This document shows, one piece after another, positions 1-5,049 of a stretch of 6,578 bases of DNA; the first letter of the stretch is position 1, and each line of letters opens with the position of its first letter. Under the pieces are notes generated by a model. It was not told the origin of the DNA and did no database searches. It was given only the letters and a program-made list of their open reading frames with translations. Source of the stretch: DATJZH01 sp052146815. GTDB lineage: Bacteria; Actinomycetota; Actinomycetes; Streptosporangiales; Streptosporangiaceae. The translations under genes and the position numbers were made by a program. The stretch covers positions 1 to 6,578 of the forward strand of contig JBKQMG010000036.1 in the NCBI GenBank assembly GCA_052146815.1, given 5' to 3'.

Positions 1-882
1 AGCATCATCGTTGCAGTTGTCGCCTTCGTCGTGTTCATGCTCGCGTGGCTCTCCGGCCTGGCCGACTGGGCTGCCGGGCCGCTGCAGAAACTGCGGTGGC
101 CTCAGCGCCTGGTGACAAGCCGATGGCGGTACACGACCGACGGCGGACTCCCTGTGCTGAGGCTGGTCAGCCAGGCCGTCAACGTCAACCTGCCGGGCAG
201 CAACTTCATGCAGTCGCAGGAGAACCGGCCCCCCTGGGTGCGCTTCGTGGTGATGACGGCCTGCACTGCGGTCCATCCGGATGTCGATGAGGACGAGCTG
301 CGGCAGCGCTTCGAGGAGTTCCTGGGCAGCTCACCGGTCATGGCGCTGGTGAGGTCGCTCACGTATGTCCACGAGGGCGACCGGTGGTTCCGGTGGGCAG
401 GAAGAGGCAGCGGCCTGGACGCCGTATTAGCTCCGGCTGAGGGAGCTGATGGGGTGGCCGCCCGGCTGGTGCTGCCGTACGCGGTCAGCTCCGACTGGCG
501 CGACCGGAAGTACGCGGTCATGATCCTCCACATCGAGCCGCGCGACCAGGCCGACGAGCCAGCGGACCCGCGACTCCCGAAAGCCTGGAGGGAGCGCATC
601 GAGGCGGCCCTGGAGCTGCCGCAGGCGCTGGCCGACTTCCTCACGAGGGAGCTGGGCCGACGGGTCACGGGCGAGCCGCAGGCTGTGCTGGGAGTACGCA
701 TGGAGGCGATCGACCTGACCGCCCTGATTGACATCACGGGCAGGCATCCGCTGCCTGGAGGCATTCGCGGCAGTGAGGTCTGGTGTTACTTCATCGGCGA
801 GAGCGACGGAGCGCCCGCAGGAGAGGCGGCCACGAAGATGATCCGCGACACGCTCAGGTATGCGCTGGCTGTCCAGAGCTGA
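1..882 (+). CDS. membrane-anchored protein of unknown function, 5' end outside the window
   Basis: The frame is open from base 1 to the TGA at 880-882, giving 293 visible residues. The first ~22 residues are strongly hydrophobic (SIIVAVVAFVVFMLAWLSGL), so this is probably an N-terminal membrane helix with the real start just left of the window. A GTG at 31 is possible but would cut that helix in half. After the helix comes a soluble domain of ~270 residues with mixed charge, including a 'DEDELRQRFEEFL' helix, an internal 'WRDRKYAVMILHIEP' strand-like stretch and a long helix around residues 200-225. I recognise no catalytic motif or named family. The codon pattern is normal for a GC-rich actinomycete, so coding is not in doubt. 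Topology is inferred to be a single N-terminal anchor, with the side of the membrane unresolved. The gene ends 13 nt before the next + strand reading frame. Confidence 0.85.
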   Translation, partial: SIIVAVVAFVVFMLAWLSGLADWAAGPLQKLRWPQRLVTSRWRYTTDGGLPVLRLVSQAVNVNLPGSNFMQSQENRPPWVRFVVMTACTAVHPDVDEDELRQRFEEFLGSSPVMALVRSLTYVHEGDRWFRWAGRGSGLDAVLAPAEGADGVAARLVLPYAVSSDWRDRKYAVMILHIEPRDQADEPADPRLPKAWRERIEAALELPQALADFLTRELGRRVTGEPQAVLGVRMEAIDLTALIDITGRHPLPGGIRGSEVWCYFIGESDGAPAGEAATKMIRDTLRYALAVQS

Positions 883-895
883 CTTACCGAAGAGC

Positions 896-1117
896 GTGAA
901 TGATCCCCCGGTGTTCGAGACGGAGAACATGCTCTGAACGGCATCAGTCAGGCCGCGTCAGGAGCAGCCCCCGGCTGACTGGAATCCGGCCGGGGGCACC
1001 GGCTGGTCGGGAACCGAGCTGCACAGCATAGTCCCGCGCGAGTACGTAGCGGCTACCGAGAAGCTTGCGCAAGAGCCGGACGCACGAGGCAGAATTGCCG
1101 AGGAATACCTGCCATAA
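896..1117 (+). pseudogene. small reading frame interrupted by an in-frame TGA
   Basis: One frame reads GTG at 896 through 13 codons (VNDPPVFETENML) to a TGA at 935-937, then stays open for 59 codons (938-1114) to TAA at 1115-1117. The second part looks like real protein: it contains WNPAGGTGWSGTELHSIVP and EYVAATEKLAQEPDARGRIA, with ordered Pro/Trp/Gly turns followed by a charged helix. There is no ATG, GTG or TTG between the TGA and the helix that could start it independently. The simplest reading is a ~73-codon gene inactivated by one nonsense change. A sequencing error or a non-standard start are alternatives. The stop lies 4 nt before the lipoprotein start at 1122, so the two would have formed an operon. 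Family unknown. A strong hairpin lies inside it at 967-997. Confidence 0.5.
967..997 (+). terminator. 9-bp perfect hairpin, candidate intrinsic terminator
   Basis: GCCCCCGGC at 967-975 is perfectly complementary to GCCGGGGGC at 989-997, with a 13-nt loop. It lies 85 nt beyond the stop of the first gene and has no T-tract, as is common for actinobacterial terminators. It also sits inside the coding-like frame 896-1117. It may therefore terminate the upstream gene after that frame decayed, or be a by-product of GC-rich codons. Confidence 0.4.
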
Positions 1118-1121
1118 GGCG

Positions 1122-2150
1122 ATGAGGGCAATGATCAGGGGAATTCTAGCGGTAGCAGCACTGATTACGGCATGCGTTCTGGCCGGCTGCGGCAGCAACG
1201 GCGGCCGGGCGACGGTATCAGCCGGTGGCAGCAGTCCGGCCAGCTCGGCCGTCTGCAGCATCTACGACAGCGGCACGAACGCGCTCATCACCGTCCTGCA
1301 GGGAAGCTCGGGGGAGTGCCAGGCGCTCGCTCAGCAGCTCTCATCCGCTGGCAGCTTCTGGACGGCTCAGCCCCAGCAGCCGGACGAGGCGCAGTCGATG
1401 GTCTGCGTGATGGAGGACAGCAGTGGCGACGTGGCCGAGGTGATCGACGGCGGCGGCCAGTACGTCGGCCAGGAGGTCTGCGGGGACTTCACGTCGAACG
1501 GCTGGACCGAGGACACCGCCGAGGAAAGCCAGATCAACCAGCAGGAGCAGCAGCAGGCCCAGGCCTCGGCCAGCGCCTCAGCCGCCGCCTCCAGCGCAGC
1601 CGCCAGCGCCTCGGCTGCAGCGTCCGCCGTCACGCAGGCCAGCAGCGACCTGTCCACCATGGACAACGATGCAACCACGGTCAGCGGGGACGCCAGCACA
1701 CTGCAGGGGGACGCGTCCAGCACCTACGGCGACCTCAAGAGCGAAGAGTCGGATGCGGCCGGTGGCCAGGGCAGCTACTGCACGAATGTCTCCAGCACCG
1801 TCTATAACGATGCGGCCAGCACGCTGTACAACGATCAGGTCAGCACGCTCTCCAACGACGTGGATAGCGTCCAGAGCGATATCAATACGCTGCGAGGCGA
1901 CATAAAGACCTTCGAGGGCGACCTGAGCACGCTTAGCAGCTATGGCGAGAGCGCGCCCGATGGTTCATCGGCGGCTATAACGTCGGCCAAGAATGCCATA
2001 GCCAGCACCATTGCTTCGGGCAACCAGGCCATTGCCGATGTCAATGCCGACGTAAGTCAGGGCTACTCGATCGCCAACGGCCTGGCCACGGGAGCCTGCG
2101 CAGGAGACGGGCCAGGCAGCCCGCCAGCTCCCCAGGGGCCGCTGAGCTGA
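1122..2150 (+). CDS. large lipoprotein with Cys-rich domain and Asp-heptad repeat domain
   Basis: This 342-residue protein is probably a lipid-anchored, cell-surface-exposed protein. The signal peptide is MRAMIRGILAVAALITACVL followed by a lipobox LAGC with the lipidated Cys at residue 23. Residues 43-128 form a small domain with Cys at 45, 66, 95 and 120 (AVCSIYDSG, GECQAL, MVCVMED, EVCGDF then NGWT). This resembles a domain I recall from other uncharacterised actinobacterial lipoproteins. Residues 134-175 are a Gln/Ala/Ser-rich linker. Residues 176-273 carry seven-residue repeats with the pattern D-hydrophobic-x-S/T-L/V-x-G/N/S, probably helical, split by a Cys at 220. Another Cys is at 338-region segment near the C-terminus (TGACAGDG). 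ATG 1122 is chosen because it gives a compact signal peptide. ATG 1131 (AAGG 11 nt upstream) is equally possible, and TTG 1065 would add an unnatural leader. A hairpin follows the stop. No enzymatic motif is visible, and the function is unknown. Confidence 0.88.
   Translation: MRAMIRGILAVAALITACVLAGCGSNGGRATVSAGGSSPASSAVCSIYDSGTNALITVLQGSSGECQALAQQLSSAGSFWTAQPQQPDEAQSMVCVMEDSSGDVAEVIDGGGQYVGQEVCGDFTSNGWTEDTAEESQINQQEQQQAQASASASAAASSAAASASAAASAVTQASSDLSTMDNDATTVSGDASTLQGDASSTYGDLKSEESDAAGGQGSYCTNVSSTVYNDAASTLYNDQVSTLSNDVDSVQSDINTLRGDIKTFEGDLSTLSSYGESAPDGSSAAITSAKNAIASTIASGNQAIADVNADVSQGYSIANGLATGACAGDGPGSPPAPQGPLS
1647..1940 (+). repeat. Asp-led heptad repeats encoded within the lipoprotein gene
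   Basis: Counting from the ATG at 1122, Asp falls at residues 176, 183, 190, 197, 204 and 211, exactly seven apart. After an insert containing Cys220 it falls at 230, 238, 246, 253, 260 and 267. Typical units are DASTLQG, DINTLRG and DIKTFEG. The DNA of the units is diverged, so this is an old protein repeat rather than a recent tandem duplication. Seven-residue periodicity with a hydrophobic residue at positions 2 and 5 suggests long amphipathic helices or a coiled coil. Confidence 0.75.
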
Positions 2151-2158
2151 GACATGCG

Positions 2159-2194
2159 AATGGCCCCGGTACGCCGCTCGTCATCGGGGCCATT
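2159..2194 (+). terminator. intrinsic terminator after the large lipoprotein gene
   Basis: AATGGCCCCG at 2159-2168 pairs perfectly with CGGGGCCATT at 2185-2194, 10 bp, extendable by a G-T and a T-A pair, around a loop of 12-16 nt. It begins 8 nt after the TGA of the 1122-2150 gene. There is no T-run, as is usual in actinomycetes. The position and perfect stem make transcription termination likely. Confidence 0.7.
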
Positions 2195-2211
2195 GCGCTG
2201 CGAGCCTCATC

Positions 2212-2499
2212 TTGAGGGCCATCCCGACCGGCGCTTACCCAGCAGTCCGGGTAACAGCCGTAAGTTGCGGCGTAGGGCAGGAGATCAACCGCGACTACCC
2301 GGCGTGGCAGACCTGGACCGGCAGGGACGGGATACGCTACGGGCGCCGCACCATCGGCGCGGCGCTGACTGCCGAGGGCGAGGACTGGCTATGCCTGTTA
2401 GACCAGATAAAACGCGCCGGGCTAATGCTGGAGGATACGCCGCGAGCATGGCGGCAGGAGCCATCCTGCTGGCAATCGGAGGGTGCGGCAGTGCGATAG
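2212..2499 (+). CDS. small hypothetical protein, possibly decayed, overlapping the next lipoprotein
   Basis: A 95-codon frame with a coding-like core, INRDYPAWQTWTGRDGIRYG followed by RR, then a helix ALTAEGEDWLCLLDQIKRAG. The arrangement (acidic helix, Y-P-x-W-x-x-W, charged turn, aromatic, R-R) resembles short actinobacterial proteins of unknown function that I recall with an 'R-x-[DE]-[YF]-P-x-W-x-[IT]-W' core. The match is by pattern memory only. TTG 2212 is the only standard start, and no Shine-Dalgarno is visible upstream. The N-terminal ~22 residues look unlike the family, so the true start may be lost. The last 109 nt overlap the lipoprotein gene at 2391 in another frame, and the lipoprotein's ribosome binding site lies inside this frame. 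It is either a small overlapping gene or a fragment whose 3' part has been taken over. Confidence 0.45.
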   Translation: MRAIPTGAYPAVRVTAVSCGVGQEINRDYPAWQTWTGRDGIRYGRRTIGAALTAEGEDWLCLLDQIKRAGLMLEDTPRAWRQEPSCWQSEGAAVR

Positions 2500-2984
2500 C
2501 CACGCACTCGGCAGCAGCCCCGGCAGTTAAGCCGTCGTCAGCACCGGCTCCGGTTGTCAAGGCCCAGGCGACGCCAGTCAAGGTGCCAGTCAGGGCGTCA
2601 GCAACAGCCAGGCTGACAGCCGGGCAAGCGGCAGCGATGAACACGTGGTACCAGGGCGCAACCGTCGTCCAGGCCGCCAGCGTCTGCGGGGACGTCTACA
2701 AGGTCTATTCCGACGACAACGCCGTGAACTCGGGAACCGGGTCATCGAACCTGCAGGCCGACATCACCAGCCTGCAGGCGGACGTCGCCACCGCGCTCGG
2801 CAACCCGCCGCCGGTCGCCAGGGACGCGGCGATCTGGAAAGCTGTCCTCAACGCGTACGGCAACGCGGTCGGGGACGCTACCAGCGCGGGGCTCGTGGCG
2901 GCTGTCCGTGAGGCCGATCACGCCGCGTGGGGATGGAGCCCATCCAGCGGGACACTGCTCTCCTGCCTCGACACGAACCCCTGA
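2391..2984 (+). CDS. lipoprotein of unknown function
   Basis: A 197-residue predicted lipoprotein. ATG 2391 is chosen because GAGGA at 2380-2384 lies 6 nt upstream; ATG 2448 (GGAGGA 12 nt upstream) is a second option. The n-region is basic (VRPDKTRRANAGG), the hydrophobic core is AAGAILLAIG, and the lipobox IGGC places the lipidated Cys at residue 32. Residues 33-75 are an Ala/Pro/Val/Lys-rich linker, typical for spanning the cell wall. From residue ~76 a mostly helical domain follows with Cys99 (SVCGDVYKVY) and Cys192 near the end (LLSCLDTNP), which could form a disulfide. Residues 120-135 (NLQADITSLQADVATAL) carry two Asp-led heptads of the same type as in the 1122-2150 protein. A longer in-frame extension to 2154 would encode an implausible Arg/Pro-rich leader and is rejected. 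Function unknown, probably a surface or cell-envelope protein. Confidence 0.82.
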   Translation: MPVRPDKTRRANAGGYAASMAAGAILLAIGGCGSAIATHSAAAPAVKPSSAPAPVVKAQATPVKVPVRASATARLTAGQAAAMNTWYQGATVVQAASVCGDVYKVYSDDNAVNSGTGSSNLQADITSLQADVATALGNPPPVARDAAIWKAVLNAYGNAVGDATSAGLVAAVREADHAAWGWSPSSGTLLSCLDTNP

Positions 2985-3020
2985 CCCAATACTGGAGTCC
3001 GGGGTACTCCGCCACGGTGA

Positions 3021-3233
3021 AGCCCCATACGAATCCGGCCGTGTGGCCCTGCCATCGAGCACCTGATCGCTCATGACGACCAGCGGCATCAGGTAGCTGA
3101 CACCCTGGAGACACAGCATCGACGTCCTGAGACGTCCTGGGCACCCGGACCCAGGCGATACCTCTCGCCAATGGTCGAACGGCTGGCAGCGGCCCACTAC
3201 GGCGCGACGATCATGCCAATGATCGCCCATTAG
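3021..3233 (+). pseudogene. possible remnant of a small gene without a start codon
   Basis: The stretch between two lipoprotein genes contains one frame, open from 3021 to TAG 3231-3233, that reads like protein: PAIEHLIAHDDQRHQVADTL, then WAPGPRRYLSPMVERLAAAH and ending ATIMPMIAH. There is no ATG, GTG or TTG before ATG 3171, which would leave only 20 residues. A GTG at 3016 in a neighbouring frame (VKPHTNPAVWPC) could have been the original start if a frameshift occurred around 3050. The family is not recognised. The signal is amino-acid plausibility and moderately GC-rich third positions, so this could still be chance. Confidence 0.25.
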
Positions 3234-3274
3234 CTGCCGGTCAGCGTTCCCGCCTGCATCAGCGCCCGGATCTG

Positions 3275-3280
3275 TACGCT
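3275..3280 (+). promoter_or_regulatory. -10 hexamer of a candidate leaderless promoter
   Basis: TACGCT fits TANNNT and ends 8 nt before the ATG at 3289. The gene has no Shine-Dalgarno sequence. A transcription start at or next to the ATG is therefore expected. No TTGACA-like -35 element is evident at the usual spacing. Confidence 0.5.
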
Positions 3281-3288
3281 ACGTAGCC

Positions 3289-3759
3289 ATGCGACTACGT
3301 GCAGCCATAGCCGGACTGGCTGGTGCTCTCGCGCTGACCGCCTGCGGAAGTGCCAGGCCAGCCAGCCACGCCGAGGCGACGCCGAGTACCACCCCGGCCG
3401 CTCAGGTCATCGCCAGCGTGGCAGCCAGCGAGTGCGCGGCATTCGGCGTCGTCTACTCGCAGGTGCAGGCGGCCTTCCCCACGGGCACCAGCCCGGCCGG
3501 GACGATCTCGATCGTGCAGGACAACAGCACGCCCTGGAATGCGGGGCTGACGCATGCAGCGAACGATGCCGACGTGCCCGGCGTGCCGATCGGCCCGAAC
3601 GCAGCCAGGGAGCTGGCGGTCAGCATCGAGAAGACGGCACTTGACCTCGGCTCCGCCAACCTCGATGCCCTCACCAACAACCCGCGTTCCTACCTGTCGG
3701 ACCTGGACAAGTTCCTGAAGGACGCCAACGGGCTCAACGCCACCTGCCAGGGCTACTGA
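3289..3759 (+). CDS. small lipoprotein of unknown function
   Basis: A 156-residue predicted lipoprotein. The signal peptide MRLRAAIAGLAGALA leads to the lipobox LTAC, with the lipidated Cys at residue 19, followed by a short Ala/Thr/Pro linker (20-38). The remaining domain starts with a helix containing Cys49 (SECAAFGVVYSQ) and ends with Cys153 four residues from the terminus (ATCQGY). The two Cys could pair and close the domain. A helix near the C-terminus (YLSDLDKFLKDANGL) precedes the second Cys. The layout (lipobox, linker, C-x5-VY helix, terminal Cys) parallels the 2391-2984 protein, although sequence identity outside those positions is low. ATG 3289 has no Shine-Dalgarno and appears leaderless. 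The gene converges on the - strand lipoprotein ending at 3897. No enzymatic residues are recognised. Confidence 0.85.
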   Translation: MRLRAAIAGLAGALALTACGSARPASHAEATPSTTPAAQVIASVAASECAAFGVVYSQVQAAFPTGTSPAGTISIVQDNSTPWNAGLTHAANDADVPGVPIGPNAARELAVSIEKTALDLGSANLDALTNNPRSYLSDLDKFLKDANGLNATCQGY

Positions 3760-3896
3760 GCCGCGCCGCGCCGTCAGCCGAACCTCGGCACGTATTCGCC
3801 AGTCCTGTATAGCCGAGATCCCTCCGCAGGATCCTAACCATGGCCTGCCCAGGCAGCCCAGCCAGGCTCGCCCGGTGTCACCCAGGCACGCGCCAT

Positions 3897-4319
3897 CTAG
3901 CTCGGCTCCCAGCGCCAGCCGTCGTTGTCCTCACAGGTGATGGTCTCACCGTCGCCCGCCAGGCCGGTCATCCCGTGGTCGTCGTCGCGGCAGTATTCGC
4001 CGGGCTCGTAGCAGGTGCCCTCGTCGCTGATCGGGTAGCACGACGCGGCCGGGGCCGTGGTCGGCGGAGGAGGGGGCGGCGGGGGTGCGTAGGCGGGCGC
4101 CGTCGTTGCCGGTGTGTAGTAGTACGTCTTCGCGGGCTCGGGCTTCGGCCTGACCGTGACCGCTGCGGTGGCCGTCGCGGTCGGCGTCGGACTGGCGCTG
4201 GCCGATGATGAGCTTGGGGTCGCGCTCGGAGTGATCGTGCTAGGCGCGGCGGACCCGCAGCCAGCCAGTGCAGCAACCACCGCAGCCGAGCCGAGGATGA
4301 GTCGGGAGCGATAGGACAT
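3897..4319 (-). CDS. lipoprotein with Pro-rich stalk and C-terminal four-cysteine domain
   Basis: A 140-residue predicted lipoprotein. The signal peptide MSYRSRLILGSAAVVAA ends in the lipobox LAGC, with Cys21 as the lipidation site. Residues 22-92 form a low-complexity Ser/Thr/Ala/Pro stalk that includes eight consecutive Pro, suitable for crossing the thick envelope. The final ~48 residues form a compact domain with four Cys: C-YPISDEGT-C-YEPGEY-C, then C in ETITCEDNDGWRWEP. I recall a Cys-rich 'YEPGE(Y/F)CR..DHG' ending 'C.(D/N)NDGWRWEP' at the C-terminus of many uncharacterised actinobacterial secreted proteins, with no assigned function. Four Cys and several Asp/Glu suggest two disulfides, or metal binding. 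No ribosome binding site precedes the ATG, while a TACGCT hexamer lies 6 nt upstream, so the transcript is probably leaderless. Confidence 0.87.
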   Translation of the reverse strand: MSYRSRLILGSAAVVAALAGCGSAAPSTITPSATPSSSSASASPTPTATATAAVTVRPKPEPAKTYYYTPATTAPAYAPPPPPPPPTTAPAASCYPISDEGTCYEPGEYCRDDDHGMTGLAGDGETITCEDNDGWRWEPS

Positions 4320-4325
4320 GCGCAG

Positions 4326-4331
4326 AGCGTA
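4326..4331 (-). promoter_or_regulatory. -10 hexamer of a candidate leaderless promoter
   Basis: On the - strand TACGCT ends 6 nt before the ATG at 4319. It lies in the 21-nt gap after the stop of the 4341-4451 gene. The same hexamer precedes the 3289 gene at similar spacing, and neither gene has a Shine-Dalgarno sequence. Confidence 0.5.
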
Positions 4332-4340
4332 GCGGAGAGC

Positions 4341-4451
4341 TTATTGTCCTGGAGGCATGAGCGGGAAGTGCCAGCGGTCGCGCTCCGCCTCCGTGCGGGC
4401 GCGAGTCCTGCGAACCCCGGTCACCTGGACGCCGGTGGTCTCACCGGTCAT
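4341..4451 (-). CDS. small basic protein, 36 residues, unknown function
   Basis: The frame reads MTGETTGVQVTGVRRTRART, then EAERDRWHFPLMPPGQ and TAA. It is too short for usual length cut-offs. Support comes from the natural amino-acid order (polar strand, RRTRART basic patch, AERDRW helix, Pro-rich end) and the 21-nt spacing to the following lipoprotein gene. There is no Shine-Dalgarno before the ATG, but TAGCCT 6 nt upstream fits a leaderless promoter. It has no membrane segment or recognised motif. The basic patch could bind nucleic acid, but this is only inference. A chance frame cannot be excluded. Confidence 0.5.
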   Translation of the reverse strand: MTGETTGVQVTGVRRTRARTEAERDRWHFPLMPPGQ

Positions 4452-4457
4452 GGCGAG

Positions 4458-4463
4458 AGGCTA
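4458..4463 (-). promoter_or_regulatory. -10 hexamer of a candidate leaderless promoter
   Basis: On the - strand TAGCCT (TANNNT) ends 6 nt before the ATG at 4451, and no Shine-Dalgarno lies between them. This is the third gene in the window with this arrangement. Confidence 0.4.
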
Positions 4464-4487
4464 GCCGCTCAGCCCGGTCCAGGTGTT

Positions 4488-4613
4488 CCGGTTAAGGCAT
4501 AGGGTCTCGGCGCTGCACGCGTGTAGTCGGCTGGCCAGGCCACTGCGCTGGTCGCGTCCTGGCCCTGCGTGTGACAGTCCTGGCCAGCCCGCCTCGTGCG
4601 CGGCCGGTTAAGG
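4488..4613. repeat. direct repeat CCGGTTAAGG flanking an inverted repeat, in a gap without a secure gene
   Basis: CCGGTTAAGG occurs at 4488-4497 and again at 4604-4613, same orientation, 116 nt apart. It brackets the inverted repeat at 4529-4589. The whole gap 4464-4667 has no convincing gene. A - strand frame open from 4627 to TGA at 4469-4471 has a protein-like stretch (AVAWPADYTRAAPRPYALTG) but only a late GTG start at 4543, so it may be a remnant. Confidence 0.4.
4529..4589. repeat. 11-bp perfect inverted repeat
   Basis: GGCTGGCCAGG at 4529-4539 is the exact reverse complement of CCTGGCCAGCC at 4579-4589, separated by 39 nt. Each arm itself contains the palindrome TGGCCA, and a third copy of CCTGGCC lies at 4558-4564. 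It sits about 80 nt downstream of the - strand micro-gene chain, so it may terminate or structure that transcript, or serve as a protein-binding site. Confidence 0.5.
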
Positions 4614-4667
4614 TCCGCCGGTCTTTCCTAGCCGATGATCTTGAGCATTCGCGAAGCTCTAACTCAG

Positions 4668-4823
4668 TCACAGCGAGTCTTCCACCGCCATCTCCTCGGC
4701 CCACTTGGTGATGGCACTCCATGGCTCCGGTGCCGTGATGACCTTCGATGTGGCCTGAACCTCGCTGCCGTCCTCGGTCAGCTCGAAGACCACGATCCGG
4801 TATCGCCTGGTCGGCAGTGTCAT
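4668..4823 (-). CDS. small hypothetical protein, 51 residues
   Basis: ATG at 4823 to TGA at 4668-4670 encodes MTLPTRRYRIVVFELTEDGS, then EVQATSKVITAPEPWSAITK and WAEEMAVEDSL. The predicted fold is two beta strands (YRIVVFEL and EVQATSKVI) followed by an amphipathic helix (PWSAITKWAEEMA), a coherent mini-domain. GAGGA at 4834-4838 on the coding strand lies 10 nt before the ATG. Codon third positions are GC-rich, as in neighbouring genes. It is soluble and acidic, with no signal peptide or cysteines. It is the last gene of the - strand micro-gene chain. Family not recognised; small proteins of this kind are typical of actinobacterial plasmids, integrative elements and phages. Confidence 0.72.
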   Translation of the reverse strand: MTLPTRRYRIVVFELTEDGSEVQATSKVITAPEPWSAITKWAEEMAVEDSL

Positions 4824-4862
4824 GGCCGGTCAGTCCTCGCCTTATGCACCAGCACTACCCGC

Positions 4863-5040
4863 TTAGCCGGTGCTACAGCCGGTGCCTGGCGCGGTGCACG
4901 GCATCCAGTCTCCCCGGCCGTTGTCCCGTACCTCGGCGTCCGGCGCGGCGGGAAGCTCGTGCTCGCCCTCGGGCTCGGCGGCCCGATCAGGATCGGCGCT
5001 CGGTCACCGCCTGGAGCCGGGTAGCCCATCGGTCCAGCAT
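4863..5040 (-). pseudogene. small gene with an apparent frameshift
   Basis: ATG at 5040 has a good ribosome binding site (GGTGAG, 8 nt upstream) 10 nt after the stop of the membrane-protein gene. It reads MLDRWATRLQAVTERRS before TGA at 4987-4989. One base forward, the frame is open with coding-like sequence, DPDRAAEPEGEHELPAAPDA then EVRDNGRGDWMPCTAPGTGC, to TAA at 4863-4865, but has no start of its own. Joining the two at the CGCCG near 4995 gives a continuous ~58-residue protein with a helical N-terminus, an acidic centre and two Cys at the end. The overlapping third frame (4820-5029) is less protein-like. So this is either a recently broken gene, a sequencing error or, less likely, programmed frameshifting. 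Function unknown. Confidence 0.5.
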
Positions 5041-5049
5041 GTCAGGTGC

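Noticed and set aside
102..930. Long - strand frames opposite the first gene
   Set aside because: Arg/Ser-rich translations with no starts of quality. They mirror the GC-rich codons of the + strand membrane protein.
2994..3010. GGAGT/ACTCC hairpin after the 2391 lipoprotein gene
   Set aside because: A 5-bp stem with a 7-nt loop is common by chance in GC-rich DNA.
3121..3139. Tandem GACGTCCTG repeated after one base
   Set aside because: Two copies of a 9-mer only. There are no further units or spacing to suggest an array.
2742..3230. 162-codon - strand frame across the end of the 2391 lipoprotein and the gap after it
   Set aside because: Largely antisense to a well-supported gene. The part in the gap has no ribosome binding site or recognisable domain.
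3784..3817. CTCGGC/GCCGAG hairpin between the converging lipoproteins
   Set aside because: Only 6 bp with a 22-nt loop. It is too weak to call a terminator, although its place between convergent genes is suitable.
4820..5029. 69-codon - strand frame ending in ATGA at the 4823 start
   Set aside because: Pro/Arg/Thr-rich with lower GC3 than the alternative frame. The ATGA overlap follows automatically from the next gene beginning ATGA, so it is not independent support.
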